A DNA stretch of 31,294 bases from a virus, in IMG/VR virus record IMGVR_UViG_3300010885_032757, positions 1 to 31,294 of that record; one strand, 5' to 3'. The notes beneath the pieces were generated by a model, which saw nothing but the letters and a program-made list of their open reading frames with translations, was not told the DNA's origin and did no database searches. Positions 8,270-17,774 of the stretch are shown piece by piece (position 1 is the first letter of the stretch; every line of letters begins with the position of its first letter). The translations under genes were made by a program, and so were the position numbers.

Positions 8270-11200
8270 ATGGCAGAAGTTAAAAATAGTTTTCTATCGG
8301 CTAGAATGAATAAAGATCTTGACGATAGACTTATTCCAAACGGAGAATATAGAGATGCTTTAAATATACAGGTAGGTAAATCTGAAAGTAGTGATGTAGG
8401 TACTGTACAACCAATATGGGGTAATGCCATACCAAATGGGTATCCAATTGAGCCGGATGACACTGTAAAGTGTATAGGATCATTTATGGATGAAAAAAAT
8501 AATCGTATATACCAATTTTTAACAAATTATTTTGATCCATCTCAAGTTATAATGGATCCAATGCCAGAAGGTTATATCAATAAGATCACTATGTTTGATC
8601 TTACTACATTAGATTATCGAGTACTAGTTTCTGGAACATTTTTAAATTTAGCAACTAACCCAGAGTTTAGTATAACAGGATTAAATTTATTGGAAAATTT
8701 ATTATTTTGGACCGACAATAGAAATCAACCAAGAAAAATAAATGTTGAATTTGCTATAAATAATCCATTATATTATACAGATGAAGTACAAATATCTGTA
8801 GCAAAATATGCTCCTCTAGAAACTATAGAGATGTATCGTAAGTTTATTAAGGTTGCTTCCGCTCCTAATGTAAATAATATAATATCTTTGGATAATGTAG
8901 ATGGTATAACTAAAGGAATGCAATTAGTTTCGAGCGCTATTAATGGGAGTGATTTTGCCATTGTTGTAGATGTGGATATTATTAATAATCAGGTAACATT
9001 ATACGAAACAGTAGATGGTCCGTTTGCAAGCGGAAAAATTATTACAGGCGACAAAGTTACTTTTTTAGCTTCCACAATGAGTGATCGTTCAGAAGTAAGC
9101 GATTGGCCAGGTGATCCAGATTTCTTCCGAGATAAATATGTTAGATTTAGTTATAGATATAAATTTGATGATGGAGAATATTCTTTAATGGCTCCATTTA
9201 CTCAAATCGCATATATACCTAATCAAAAAGGATACTTTATAAATGGTGATGAAAATGAAGCGTATAGAAGTACCGTTGTAAACTGGGTAGAAAACAATGT
9301 TAATAATATTGAGCTATTAATACCCTTTCCAGATCAAATAAATAAAGTTTCAAATTCATATAAAATAACGGAATTAGATGTATTATATAAAGAATCTGAT
9401 TCACTAGTGGTTAAAGTTATAGAAACCCTAAAAGTAAATGATATTATTCCATTGCCAACGGATCCAGATCCATTAACAAATATATATACATTCCCATATC
9501 AATCACAGAAACCATACAAGGCCCTTACCGAAGACCAAACAATCAGAGTATATGATAGAGTACCTGTAAGAGCTAGAGCGCAAGAAACAGTTAGTAATAG
9601 AGTTGTTTATGGTAATTTTAGAGATAGATACTTTTTTGAAAACAATATAAATTATAATACGGCCGCAAGACCAAAGTCTGACGTATTTACAAATTTTATA
9701 GAATACCCTAATCATACATTAAAACAAAATAGAACATATCAAGTTGGATTTGTATTAACCGACAAATTTGGTAGACAATCATCTGTAATTTTATCAGAGG
9801 TTGATTTATCTACTATTACAAGTGGGGATACAGTATTTGGAGGGTCTACTGTTTATGCTCCGTTTATTAATGAAGATGATCTATTGTTTCCAGGCACTAA
9901 AAAATGGTTTGGTAATGCTTTATCTATGGTGATAAATGCTCCTTTAAATTCAAATAGAAGTATATTATTAGGGCAAGCCGGGTTATATGCTAATCCAATT
10001 AGCCCTTTAGGATTTGCTATAAGAAGTAGTAATATATACGTGGATTCATTGACCGGCAATTATATATATGAATTTGATTTAGATTCTGGAACATGGCCAA
10101 CCAATATTATTATTCCCTCCGACGGAGAATATCTTCGCGGCAAGTATAAAGATTATATAAAAATTATTAATGTTACTGAAACCATTCCGGGTAGTTACAA
10201 AATAACGACAAAGGAACCTATTAATGATTTATATAATTATAATCCAGAATTTTCCACATTAGTTCCAGATATTAAATATTCATATACTATAAATGAAATA
10301 GGTTGGTATTCATATAAAATTGTAGTTCGACAACAAGAACAAGCTTATTATAATGTATATTTACCTGGACTTCTTAATGGATATCCAATTTTTCAAACAT
10401 ATGGGTCGCAATTAACATATAGTGATTCGGACGGTATTGAATTAGCTACAGTAGCAACTAATCCAGGTACTGGATGGACCGGCACTAGTTTTGCAACAGG
10501 TTATACACATGCTCCTAATAATACTGGGTTATTGCAACAAAATTTATCCGCAATACCTGGCAGTTATTATAGTATACAATACAATATAACTTCTGGTTCA
10601 GGTACAGTTGGAAACACAACCATATCATTTGGAGGATCAACCTTAGGCTCATTATTATCAACAGGATCTACATATATAAGAGCCTCAACGACAGATATCT
10701 TAACAATAACTCCTGATAGTAATTTTAGCGGAACAATAACATTATCATTAAAACTAGCTAATGGTTCTTCCCCTGTTAATGAAAATGGCATAAATACAAC
10801 AAGTTTTCCGGTTGGAGAAACAAATAAAATTGCCCATGCTGTTTTAATAAATGATAATATCAATAAAATACCCCGAGATTTATCAGAAGTAGGACCAGAT
10901 CAAAAACAGTATAGAAGTAGTGTAAATTTATTTGGAAGAGTACAGAATAAATCCAATCATAAAGGCAATATAATAGGAGAAGAACCGGAATATGACTCTG
11001 AAACAAATACTATAAAATATAATTCATCAAACCCAAATCAAGGCACAGCCTGGCAAACGGTAAAGGTTGGTGATTCAATACAATGTGTAGAAGCCAACGA
11101 GCCAATATCTATCTCACCTCCATTGCCTAATCCTAATAGATGGTATGCTAATACAGTAGTAACGTCTAATATATATGATCCAACTACTGGCGAAGGAATA

Positions 11201-14200
11201 ATAACTTTTACCCCGTCCAATATTATTTTGAAGGGTATAAATGGAATAGGTTCTTATGTTACATTTCCAGTATCTAGCGCCACTAATGAACAATATTTTC
11301 CTACTACAAGAGCAGACATAGCTACATCTATAGCTAATGCTATTGATTTTAGTTTTTTAGATAATTCATTAGAAAATGTATTAGGTTCTGCTGGAGCTAA
11401 TTTTTATCAACTTCAAACAAATCCTATAATTAGTAGAATATCTACTAAAGCAGGAATCGGAGTGGAAGCTAATGATATAATGTTACCATTTTTAGCGGTA
11501 TATGAAACAAAAGGAGAGGAATCATTATTAGATATATTTTGGGAAAGTGCTACTACTGGATATATATCTGATTTAAATTGGGACGTTTTAACTGGTTTTG
11601 AGGGTACTGTTGATATTACCCCTATAGACGGAGTTTTCTATGAAGACCAATATGATGGTGGAGAAGATGATACTGGAGGACCGCTTTCACCTTATATATC
11701 AAATGCATTTACAGCCTTAAATAATCAGGATGTCCCTATAACAAACACAACGGCTACAATGGTGGTTACCTCTTCAACTGGGGATGTTACTAGTTTTTTT
11801 GAACTTGAAGATTATTATACTCCAAATTCTCCATTAAATCCCGGGGAATATAGAATAAAAATAAAAACTAATCCAATAACGGGAGCTCCTGTTAATGCAT
11901 TTGTTTTTAATAATGGTGATCCTCAAAATGAAATATACACTTTTACCATAGAATTATCATATGATAATTTTAGATTTTCAACAACAAAAGAAATACCTTT
12001 ATTAAATGCAAAGCCAATTATAGGGGATGGTAGTGGAGCTTTATCGTATAATATTGGCACAACATCCACATATGTGGGAACATTAACAGGTGTTAATGGC
12101 GCTTATAGTTCCTCCGTTAATCAATCGGAATTATATTGGGAAATAGTGCAAAATGGGGATGATTACAATAAATTTGTAATAAATAATTCAACAGGAGAAT
12201 TAACTGTTGCAAATGGAGTATTATTACAAGAAAATGATTTTTATGAAATAACTGTTCGTTTAATTGACGCCACACTTTTAGGACCAATTTATGAAACTAC
12301 TAATGGGCCTATAAGTGATTCTGACAGAGGAGATACAAGTCTATATACTGTTGCAAAAGTAACTATTGGCGTTTTAACTTCTAGTGTTAATCCTGAAATA
12401 AAACCTTACATTACAGAAAATAATTTTTTATATAACCAAATTAACGAAAATGGCACATGCCGTTCAGAGACCACCCCTACAAATACCGGTTATGTAATAA
12501 GATTTGCCGACAATGCATCAGAACAAACTTTGGTTAAATATGGAGTGGTATATGTTGGTAAAGAACCATTATTAAATAATACATCAGATAAAGTTTTAAC
12601 TAATAATTCTGCTGTATTACAATTACCGCCAACTTTGTTTAGTACACAGGCTGACGCTAGTTATAATTTTGTATACCCAACTTTTAGTAATGCCAGACAA
12701 TATCAAAATTTTGTTAATATTGAAACAGCTGTAAATATACAAAACGGAGCAAACCCTTTAAATTTGCCTCCTACAGTAGGTCATAAAAAAGGAACATTAC
12801 GATGGACCATAGCTTTAGGGGGTATAACTGATGATCAACACGGGCAAATACAAGAAGCATATATATGGGCTTATTTATTTAGACGTGAAGCAGCAACTAA
12901 TGGGCAGCCAAATACAAATCAATGGAAAATGGTTGTTGATGATAACAATGTTGGAGATACCGGTACCGTAAATGCAAATTGGAAAAGTAGATATTTAAGT
13001 TCATCCGGAGGACTAAACCCTGTTGTAAATCATAAATCGGGTAATGGAGGGGTTTCGTACACTAAAAAATGGGGAGAAAATTTTTTAGGAATAAAATTAG
13101 ATTGTACAAAAAATGAGAAAGGAATTAGAATGACTTCTTTTACAACCACACCTCCACCAGACAATTTAGATTATGAATGGGCTTTAACTTTAGCTTTATA
13201 TGATTTTAGCCAAGGTTGTACTGCTACTCTTAATTCCGTAGGAGCAAATGCAATGGTCTATGTTCATGACGCCAATTATGAATATGATGGGACCTGGGAA
13301 AGCCCTACATCTCCTGTTATAGCTCCTAAATTTATATTTAATAGTCCAAATCCTATAATTAATCCCCCATATGAATATAAAACGGGAATGAAGGATACGT
13401 CTGTTAATCAAGGGTATACTAGAGCAACTCCTTATTTAAATTCAATACCTTTTCATTTACAAGATAATAGAACGCGATTGGAGTTTGACTCTATTATGTA
13501 TAAAGTATATGATGTAGGTCCTTTGCAAGGTACCCAAGTTATTAAGTTTATAGAACTTCCTATATATCAAAATTTTACAAATGGACAGTGGACGGAAAAT
13601 CAACAAACAAATTTTAGTATAAATCCTAATATGTCTCCTGGAATGATAGTGCGTAAAGTTGGAAATACTAAATCACCCTCAGATAGTGTTATAGTAGGAA
13701 ATGTTAATGATCTAATATTTGATCCAATAACCGGTGAAGTGTCTACTACAAGTTTTAGGTTTGATCCAACCAATACTGGGTCTTTAGCAATTGGAGATAT
13801 TATTATAATAAGTCAAAACACTAACTTAGAAGGTTCACTTTGGGCAAGAACTAAGTTTGGAAATTCTATTAGACAATTATATAGTAATTCTTCCTGTACA
13901 ATTAAATGGACACCTCCTGTTAAAGATAGATTTTATGTTGTAAAAACCGATACTAGTCAAAATATAAAAGAAGTGGGGGTTAATAAATCATTATTGCTTG
14001 GAGAAGTTTTAGATAAACCGTTATATTGCATGAGATTAAATGAAGAGGGGTCGGTTGTTATAATGGATGCCCCCTATTTACTTGGTTCAAATCCACTTAC
14101 ATCCGCATTTTATTATACAGTTAATCCAACTGTTAAATTTAGTGTTCAGACTTGTTGGGATGCGGGTTTATTTACAGATTTAGAATCAACATTCAATCAT

Positions 14201-14977
14201 ATATATACCCCTAGACAAGGGTGGGAAGAATATGCAGCTGTTTGGACTAGTAAAAACTATGAAGGAACTGAATTTAGAGACGGAACACTAATATCACACA
14301 AACCATCTTTTCAAGAATGGTCTACAACAACTGAACCTGCTTGGTGTTATTATGATAATGATCTTAATAATGGTCCTATTTATGGTAAACTATACAATTG
14401 GCGTGCTTATACAGGAAGAAATTTTTCTCAACCATATGCAGTTGTTAATAACATAGCTCCATATGGATGGAGAGTTCCTAATCCTCAGGAATATTTCTTT
14501 TTACAAGCTTTTTTGCCTTATGGAGCAGGTCTTTACATCTCTGAAGAAGCAACCAGAACTCATCCAGAATTTTGGAGAGAAATAGGTACAAATCATTGGG
14601 ATACAGATACCTCTCCAAATAGCAATAATATATCGGGGTTTACAGCTTTAGGTTCTGGGTTTAGGGATGCATCAAATTCAGTATCAGATGGATTTTTTTA
14701 TCTTAAAAATCAAGCTTACTTTGGTGCACAACCGCAATGGTACCAATTTGATATTAATGGGACAGGTCCTCAGGATGATACGGTGAGTAATATTTGTTTT
14801 CATGTAAATAATAGTATTGCGGCTGAGGATTATTTTGGAACCAGTGCAACAAGTAAACGCCATGGCATATCTCTTCGATTTATAAAAGAAAATATGAATA
14901 CCCCGGGAGTATATGGTAGACCTTTAATACAATATTTAGGTTCATGGGATTATACTACCGTTTTAGATAATGGATAA
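8270..14977 (+). CDS. Giant multi-domain tail protein with C-terminal C-type-lectin (FISUMP) domain
   Basis: A 2235-aa tail protein, probably both hub and host-recognition component. The N-terminus (KNSFLSARMNKDLDDRLIPN, then GEYRDALNIQVGKSESSDVG) and LLFWTDNRNQPRKINVE near residue 145 match, from memory, large tail or stabilisation-type proteins of marine phages. RTYQVGFVLTDKFGRQSSVI lies near residue 490. About residues 724-836 look like a jelly-roll carbohydrate-binding insert (Gly/Thr/Ser-rich strands). About 1243-1367 look cadherin-like (KFVINNSTGELTV, then NDFYEITVRLIDA). The last ~250 residues form a FISUMP/C-type-lectin fold: YGKLYNW (2038-2044), APYGWRVPNPQEYFFLQAF near 2066, GFTALGSGFRD from 2123, and KRHGISLRFIKE near the end. 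The C-terminal lectin is the likely receptor-binding part. Roles of the middle domains are inferred. Confidence 0.8.
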   Translation: MAEVKNSFLSARMNKDLDDRLIPNGEYRDALNIQVGKSESSDVGTVQPIWGNAIPNGYPIEPDDTVKCIGSFMDEKNNRIYQFLTNYFDPSQVIMDPMPEGYINKITMFDLTTLDYRVLVSGTFLNLATNPEFSITGLNLLENLLFWTDNRNQPRKINVEFAINNPLYYTDEVQISVAKYAPLETIEMYRKFIKVASAPNVNNIISLDNVDGITKGMQLVSSAINGSDFAIVVDVDIINNQVTLYETVDGPFASGKIITGDKVTFLASTMSDRSEVSDWPGDPDFFRDKYVRFSYRYKFDDGEYSLMAPFTQIAYIPNQKGYFINGDENEAYRSTVVNWVENNVNNIELLIPFPDQINKVSNSYKITELDVLYKESDSLVVKVIETLKVNDIIPLPTDPDPLTNIYTFPYQSQKPYKALTEDQTIRVYDRVPVRARAQETVSNRVVYGNFRDRYFFENNINYNTAARPKSDVFTNFIEYPNHTLKQNRTYQVGFVLTDKFGRQSSVILSEVDLSTITSGDTVFGGSTVYAPFINEDDLLFPGTKKWFGNALSMVINAPLNSNRSILLGQAGLYANPISPLGFAIRSSNIYVDSLTGNYIYEFDLDSGTWPTNIIIPSDGEYLRGKYKDYIKIINVTETIPGSYKITTKEPINDLYNYNPEFSTLVPDIKYSYTINEIGWYSYKIVVRQQEQAYYNVYLPGLLNGYPIFQTYGSQLTYSDSDGIELATVATNPGTGWTGTSFATGYTHAPNNTGLLQQNLSAIPGSYYSIQYNITSGSGTVGNTTISFGGSTLGSLLSTGSTYIRASTTDILTITPDSNFSGTITLSLKLANGSSPVNENGINTTSFPVGETNKIAHAVLINDNINKIPRDLSEVGPDQKQYRSSVNLFGRVQNKSNHKGNIIGEEPEYDSETNTIKYNSSNPNQGTAWQTVKVGDSIQCVEANEPISISPPLPNPNRWYANTVVTSNIYDPTTGEGIITFTPSNIILKGINGIGSYVTFPVSSATNEQYFPTTRADIATSIANAIDFSFLDNSLENVLGSAGANFYQLQTNPIISRISTKAGIGVEANDIMLPFLAVYETKGEESLLDIFWESATTGYISDLNWDVLTGFEGTVDITPIDGVFYEDQYDGGEDDTGGPLSPYISNAFTALNNQDVPITNTTATMVVTSSTGDVTSFFELEDYYTPNSPLNPGEYRIKIKTNPITGAPVNAFVFNNGDPQNEIYTFTIELSYDNFRFSTTKEIPLLNAKPIIGDGSGALSYNIGTTSTYVGTLTGVNGAYSSSVNQSELYWEIVQNGDDYNKFVINNSTGELTVANGVLLQENDFYEITVRLIDATLLGPIYETTNGPISDSDRGDTSLYTVAKVTIGVLTSSVNPEIKPYITENNFLYNQINENGTCRSETTPTNTGYVIRFADNASEQTLVKYGVVYVGKEPLLNNTSDKVLTNNSAVLQLPPTLFSTQADASYNFVYPTFSNARQYQNFVNIETAVNIQNGANPLNLPPTVGHKKGTLRWTIALGGITDDQHGQIQEAYIWAYLFRREAATNGQPNTNQWKMVVDDNNVGDTGTVNANWKSRYLSSSGGLNPVVNHKSGNGGVSYTKKWGENFLGIKLDCTKNEKGIRMTSFTTTPPPDNLDYEWALTLALYDFSQGCTATLNSVGANAMVYVHDANYEYDGTWESPTSPVIAPKFIFNSPNPIINPPYEYKTGMKDTSVNQGYTRATPYLNSIPFHLQDNRTRLEFDSIMYKVYDVGPLQGTQVIKFIELPIYQNFTNGQWTENQQTNFSINPNMSPGMIVRKVGNTKSPSDSVIVGNVNDLIFDPITGEVSTTSFRFDPTNTGSLAIGDIIIISQNTNLEGSLWARTKFGNSIRQLYSNSSCTIKWTPPVKDRFYVVKTDTSQNIKEVGVNKSLLLGEVLDKPLYCMRLNEEGSVVIMDAPYLLGSNPLTSAFYYTVNPTVKFSVQTCWDAGLFTDLESTFNHIYTPRQGWEEYAAVWTSKNYEGTEFRDGTLISHKPSFQEWSTTTEPAWCYYDNDLNNGPIYGKLYNWRAYTGRNFSQPYAVVNNIAPYGWRVPNPQEYFFLQAFLPYGAGLYISEEATRTHPEFWREIGTNHWDTDTSPNSNNISGFTALGSGFRDASNSVSDGFFYLKNQAYFGAQPQWYQFDINGTGPQDDTVSNICFHVNNSIAAEDYFGTSATSKRHGISLRFIKENMNTPGVYGRPLIQYLGSWDYTTVLDNG

Positions 14978-15010
14978 TTAAAAATATAAAAAAACAAGTA
15001 ATTATAAAAT

Positions 15011-16564
15011 ATGGCTGCAACATTAGAAATAAAATATTTTAATTCATTTTGGTTAAAAAAAATGAAAACAGTTACTGAAGTTGTTAATACAACAGGAAAA
15101 GTAGATGTAACTGGAGTCATTGGGGATGATTCTATAATATTAGAGGAAGCCAATACTAAAATAAATGTTGGTCAAAAAATAAGTTGGACTTCTGGAACAA
15201 GTGCTAAAACAAATTTCGTATATAGTGTAAATGGCAATATAGTTTATTTAACAACACCTTTAGACGCTATATTACCAGCAAATAAAATTTTAACCTTTGG
15301 TCCATTATCTGACTTTACATATATACCTGCAGCTTATGCAGAAGCAGATGTAGAAACGGAGGATTGGCACGTTGAAGAAGCTAGGATTAGAGGAGGTTAT
15401 AATAATACTACTGTTGATTTTGGCGTAAAGGCTTATGTGGTAGAAGATGTTGTTAGGCAACAACACTTAGCTAATTCTATGATATATTCAGGTATATTTA
15501 ATTCAAGAACAGGTATTAATAAAACTAATGAGTTTTCAGTTGGAGAAGATATAACAAAAGCTGTAGATCCCGCAGATGGATCTATACAAAAACTTTTTGC
15601 AGAAGACACTAACCTTATTATATTCCAAGAAAATAAAGTCAGTCGCGCATTAATTGATAAAAATGCAATATATTCTGCAGAAGGTAGTCCAATAACAACC
15701 TCGTCAACGCAAGTTATAGGCCAAATACAGGCTTATGCTGGTAATTATGGCATTAGCACTAATCCAGAAAGTTTTGCAACGTATGGCTATCGAAAATACT
15801 TTACAGATAGAACAAAGAATGCTGTATTAAGATTATCTCAAGATGGAATAACAGAAATATCGGCATATGGTATGCTAGATTATTTTAGGGATAATTTATC
15901 CAATGTTGATAACAGTGGTTTTATAGTAGGTGGATGGGATATGCATAATAAACAATATATTTTATCTATGCAATTTTCTTCTAAAAATCGTTATGAGACA
16001 TTAGCTTTTGATGAAGATACAAAAGGATGGGTTAGTAGATATACATATAAACCAGATATTATCAAAAGTTTAAGAAATCAAACATTTACTTTTAATAAGG
16101 GTAATATATGGCAGCATTATGTTAGCAGTGAATATAAAGGAAGTTTTTATGGTACGGTTTATAATTCTAATATTATACTTGTATTCAACCCAGAAGTATC
16201 AGGATGTAAAACATTTAATACCATAAATTATGAAGGAACTAATGGCTGGCAAGTAACAAGTTTAACCACTGATACGGATAGAGCAGTGCCTATTCTTTAT
16301 AGCAATCAAGTAAGTACATTAGCTAATTTAGAAACACAAATAGCCATTAATAATTTTAAGAAAAAAGAAAATAAATATTTTGCAAATATAGTAAATAATA
16401 CTGGAGTCAATAGGGGCGATGTTATATTTGGACAGTCAATGAGTGGCGTTAAGGGATATTATGCAACCGCCTCTATGCTAATAAATAATCTTACTTTTGG
16501 AACTCCTAGTAGTAGAAATGAATTATTTGCTGTATCGCTAGGATATGTTGAATCATCTTATTAA
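15011..16564 (+). CDS. Tail hub / stabilisation-type protein
   Basis: A 517-aa protein after the giant tail gene, probably part of the distal tail hub or nozzle. After an N-terminal beta segment, the chain shows repeated strand blocks of beta-propeller type: EDITKAVDPADGSIQKLFAE, TNLIIFQENKVSRALIDKNA, YFTDRTKNAVLRLSQDGITE, then GWDMHNKQYILSMQF and LAFDEDTKGWVSRYTY. A late KTFNTINYEGTNGWQV precedes a distinct C-terminal domain. In other phages I recall this type of sequence as the C-terminal part of hub proteins of the P22 gp10/crAss muzzle kind, sometimes on the same chain as the N-terminal motif seen in the 2235-aa protein. The two genes here may therefore be a split version of one machine. 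No catalytic motif is visible. The start follows an A/T leader without Shine-Dalgarno. Confidence 0.65.
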   Translation: MAATLEIKYFNSFWLKKMKTVTEVVNTTGKVDVTGVIGDDSIILEEANTKINVGQKISWTSGTSAKTNFVYSVNGNIVYLTTPLDAILPANKILTFGPLSDFTYIPAAYAEADVETEDWHVEEARIRGGYNNTTVDFGVKAYVVEDVVRQQHLANSMIYSGIFNSRTGINKTNEFSVGEDITKAVDPADGSIQKLFAEDTNLIIFQENKVSRALIDKNAIYSAEGSPITTSSTQVIGQIQAYAGNYGISTNPESFATYGYRKYFTDRTKNAVLRLSQDGITEISAYGMLDYFRDNLSNVDNSGFIVGGWDMHNKQYILSMQFSSKNRYETLAFDEDTKGWVSRYTYKPDIIKSLRNQTFTFNKGNIWQHYVSSEYKGSFYGTVYNSNIILVFNPEVSGCKTFNTINYEGTNGWQVTSLTTDTDRAVPILYSNQVSTLANLETQIAINNFKKKENKYFANIVNNTGVNRGDVIFGQSMSGVKGYYATASMLINNLTFGTPSSRNELFAVSLGYVESSY

Positions 16565-16580
16565 AATTAAATTAAATTAA

Positions 16581-16988
16581 ATGGAATTAATTGCACGAGC
16601 ACTACAAGAATCAGATTGGGAAACTTTACAAGAATGGTGGACAAAATGGGAATGGCCACAAATGAATAGGGATTTACTGCCTTTAAATGGATTAGGTGGA
16701 CTAATAGTTTGTAAAGGGGATATACCAATAGTTGCTGGATTTTTATATTTAACAAACTCTAAAGTAGCTCAGATGGAATGGATAATATCAAATCAAGATT
16801 ATAGAGAGTCTGACAGAAAAAACGCATTGGAGATGTTAATATTAGGATTAGAAGAAATAGCATTAAGCGTAGGTAAAAATATAATATTAAGTATTGGAAG
16901 AAATACAGGATTAATAGAAATGCACAAAAAATTAGGGTATACGGTGGATGAAAAAGCCTCGTATGAAATTTCAAAAAAATTAATATAA
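16581..16988 (+). CDS. GNAT-like N-acetyltransferase fold protein
   Basis: A 135-aa protein with the strand-helix pattern of the GNAT fold: IARALQESDWETLQEWW at the N-terminus, a beta hairpin with VAGFLYLTNSKVAQMEWIIS, a helix YRESDRKNALEMLILGLEEI at the acetyl-CoA position, and NTGLIEMHKKLGY near the end. The usual pyrophosphate-binding Q/R-x-x-G-x-G/A loop is degenerate (around YRESDRKNA), so enzymatic activity is not assured. The gene sits between a tail-hub gene and an internal virion gene with 16 nt and 1 nt gaps and is clearly part of the virion operon. I recall similar small GNATs in this position in aquatic phages. The target is unknown; acetylation of a virion or host protein is a guess. 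Confidence 0.7.
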   Translation: MELIARALQESDWETLQEWWTKWEWPQMNRDLLPLNGLGGLIVCKGDIPIVAGFLYLTNSKVAQMEWIISNQDYRESDRKNALEMLILGLEEIALSVGKNIILSIGRNTGLIEMHKKLGYTVDEKASYEISKKLI

Positions 16989-16989
16989 T

Positions 16990-17715
16990 ATGGCAGCAGT
17001 AGCAGCAGTAACAGCCGGTGTAGCAATAATAGGCGGAGCGGTATCGGCACATCAAGCAAGTCAAGCAGCAAAAGGAGCGCGTAATGATGCAGAGAGAGCA
17101 AAAGCCGAAATGGACGCAATTAAAGCGGCTAGGCAACCTATAACAAATCCTTATGCATCAACTAAAGATCTTAGTGGATTAGCAAAAGATTTATCGGGCA
17201 TGATAAATAATCCTTATGCAAACTTGGGAGTAGCTACTCAAGCTGCTGAAATGCAGGCGGAGGAAGCAGACTTAGCTTTAGCAAATACATTGGACACATT
17301 AAGAGCAACAGGAGCAAGTGCTGGTGGAGCTACGGCATTAGCGCAGGCCGCATTAAGAAGTAAAAAAGATATTGCCGCAAATATTGAACAACAAGAGGCA
17401 GCAAATGAAAAATTGAAGGCTCAAGGAGAAATGGAGCGTAATCAACTTAAAATGGCGGAAAAACAAAGACTACAATCATTACAAATTAGCGAAGGGCAAA
17501 GAGTTCAAGCGGCTGAGGCTGCTGGTAAGCAGTTTATGTTTTCAGCGCAGGAAGATAGAACTAATATGGATTTAGGTCACGAAGCTGGTAATTTACAACA
17601 GGCAATGCAAAATCAAGCGTCTGCTCAAGCCGGCGAAGCCGCAGCCTGGGGAGGAGCTATTCAAGGTGTAGGTTCAGCTTTAGGAGGAGCTCTTGGTGGA
17701 TTAGGAAAAAAGTAG
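16990..17715 (+). CDS. Internal virion protein (T7 gp14-like in position)
   Basis: A 241-aa, Ala/Gln-rich, largely helical protein. The first 20 residues (MAAVAAVTAGVAIIGGAVSA) and the last ~25 (AAAWGGAIQGVGSALGGALG, then GLGKK) are small-residue hydrophobic segments that could insert into membrane. The middle is a long helix with NNPYANLGVATQAAEMQAEE and LDTLRATGASAGGATALAQA, which I recall from small internal or ejection proteins of marine phages. Position after tail genes and before two large proteins matches the internal-core block of podoviruses, so ejection into the cell envelope is likely. The frame ends GGA AAA AAG TAG. The heptamer A AAA AAG and a downstream hairpin suggest a -1 frameshift that would add 16 residues (see 17706-17762). 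Only 1 nt separates it from the GNAT gene. Confidence 0.7.
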   Translation: MAAVAAVTAGVAIIGGAVSAHQASQAAKGARNDAERAKAEMDAIKAARQPITNPYASTKDLSGLAKDLSGMINNPYANLGVATQAAEMQAEEADLALANTLDTLRATGASAGGATALAQAALRSKKDIAANIEQQEAANEKLKAQGEMERNQLKMAEKQRLQSLQISEGQRVQAAEAAGKQFMFSAQEDRTNMDLGHEAGNLQQAMQNQASAQAGEAAAWGGAIQGVGSALGGALGGLGKK

Positions 17716-17762
17716 GAGACCCAGATATCTGGGCAGTTAACGATACAGGAATAGTTTCTTAA
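17706..17762 (+). other. Candidate programmed -1 frameshift signal with 16-codon extension
   Basis: The heptamer A AAA AAG (17706-17712) is in the correct zero-frame phase and is followed at once by the TAG stop. After a 7-nt spacer, CCCAG (17720-17724) pairs with CTGGG (17729-17733) around ATAT; the DNA is a perfect 14-bp palindrome. Slipping back one base gives VGDPDIWAVNDTGIVS before a TAA at 17760-17762, making a 257-aa product. The extension ends 12 nt before the next start and accounts for the unusually long 59-nt gap. A missing A in a six-A homopolymer would explain the same picture. Confidence 0.5.
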
Positions 17763-17774
17763 TAAAAAAAATAT

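Noticed and set aside
16561-16580. ATTAA repeats as a CRISPR or regulatory repeat array
   Set aside because: The units are 5-6 nt, A/T-only and contiguous, without spacers, and similar runs precede other genes; this is leader composition.
16759-17136. 125-aa Cys/Tyr/Leu-rich open frame on the minus strand
   Set aside because: It spans antisense of two well-supported plus-strand genes and their junction. The Cys and Leu richness comes from antisense of Ala/Gln repeats.
17720-17733. 14-bp perfect palindrome as a protein-binding operator
   Set aside because: It sits inside the operon, at the spacing expected for a frameshift-stimulating hairpin, with no promoter-like sequence nearby.
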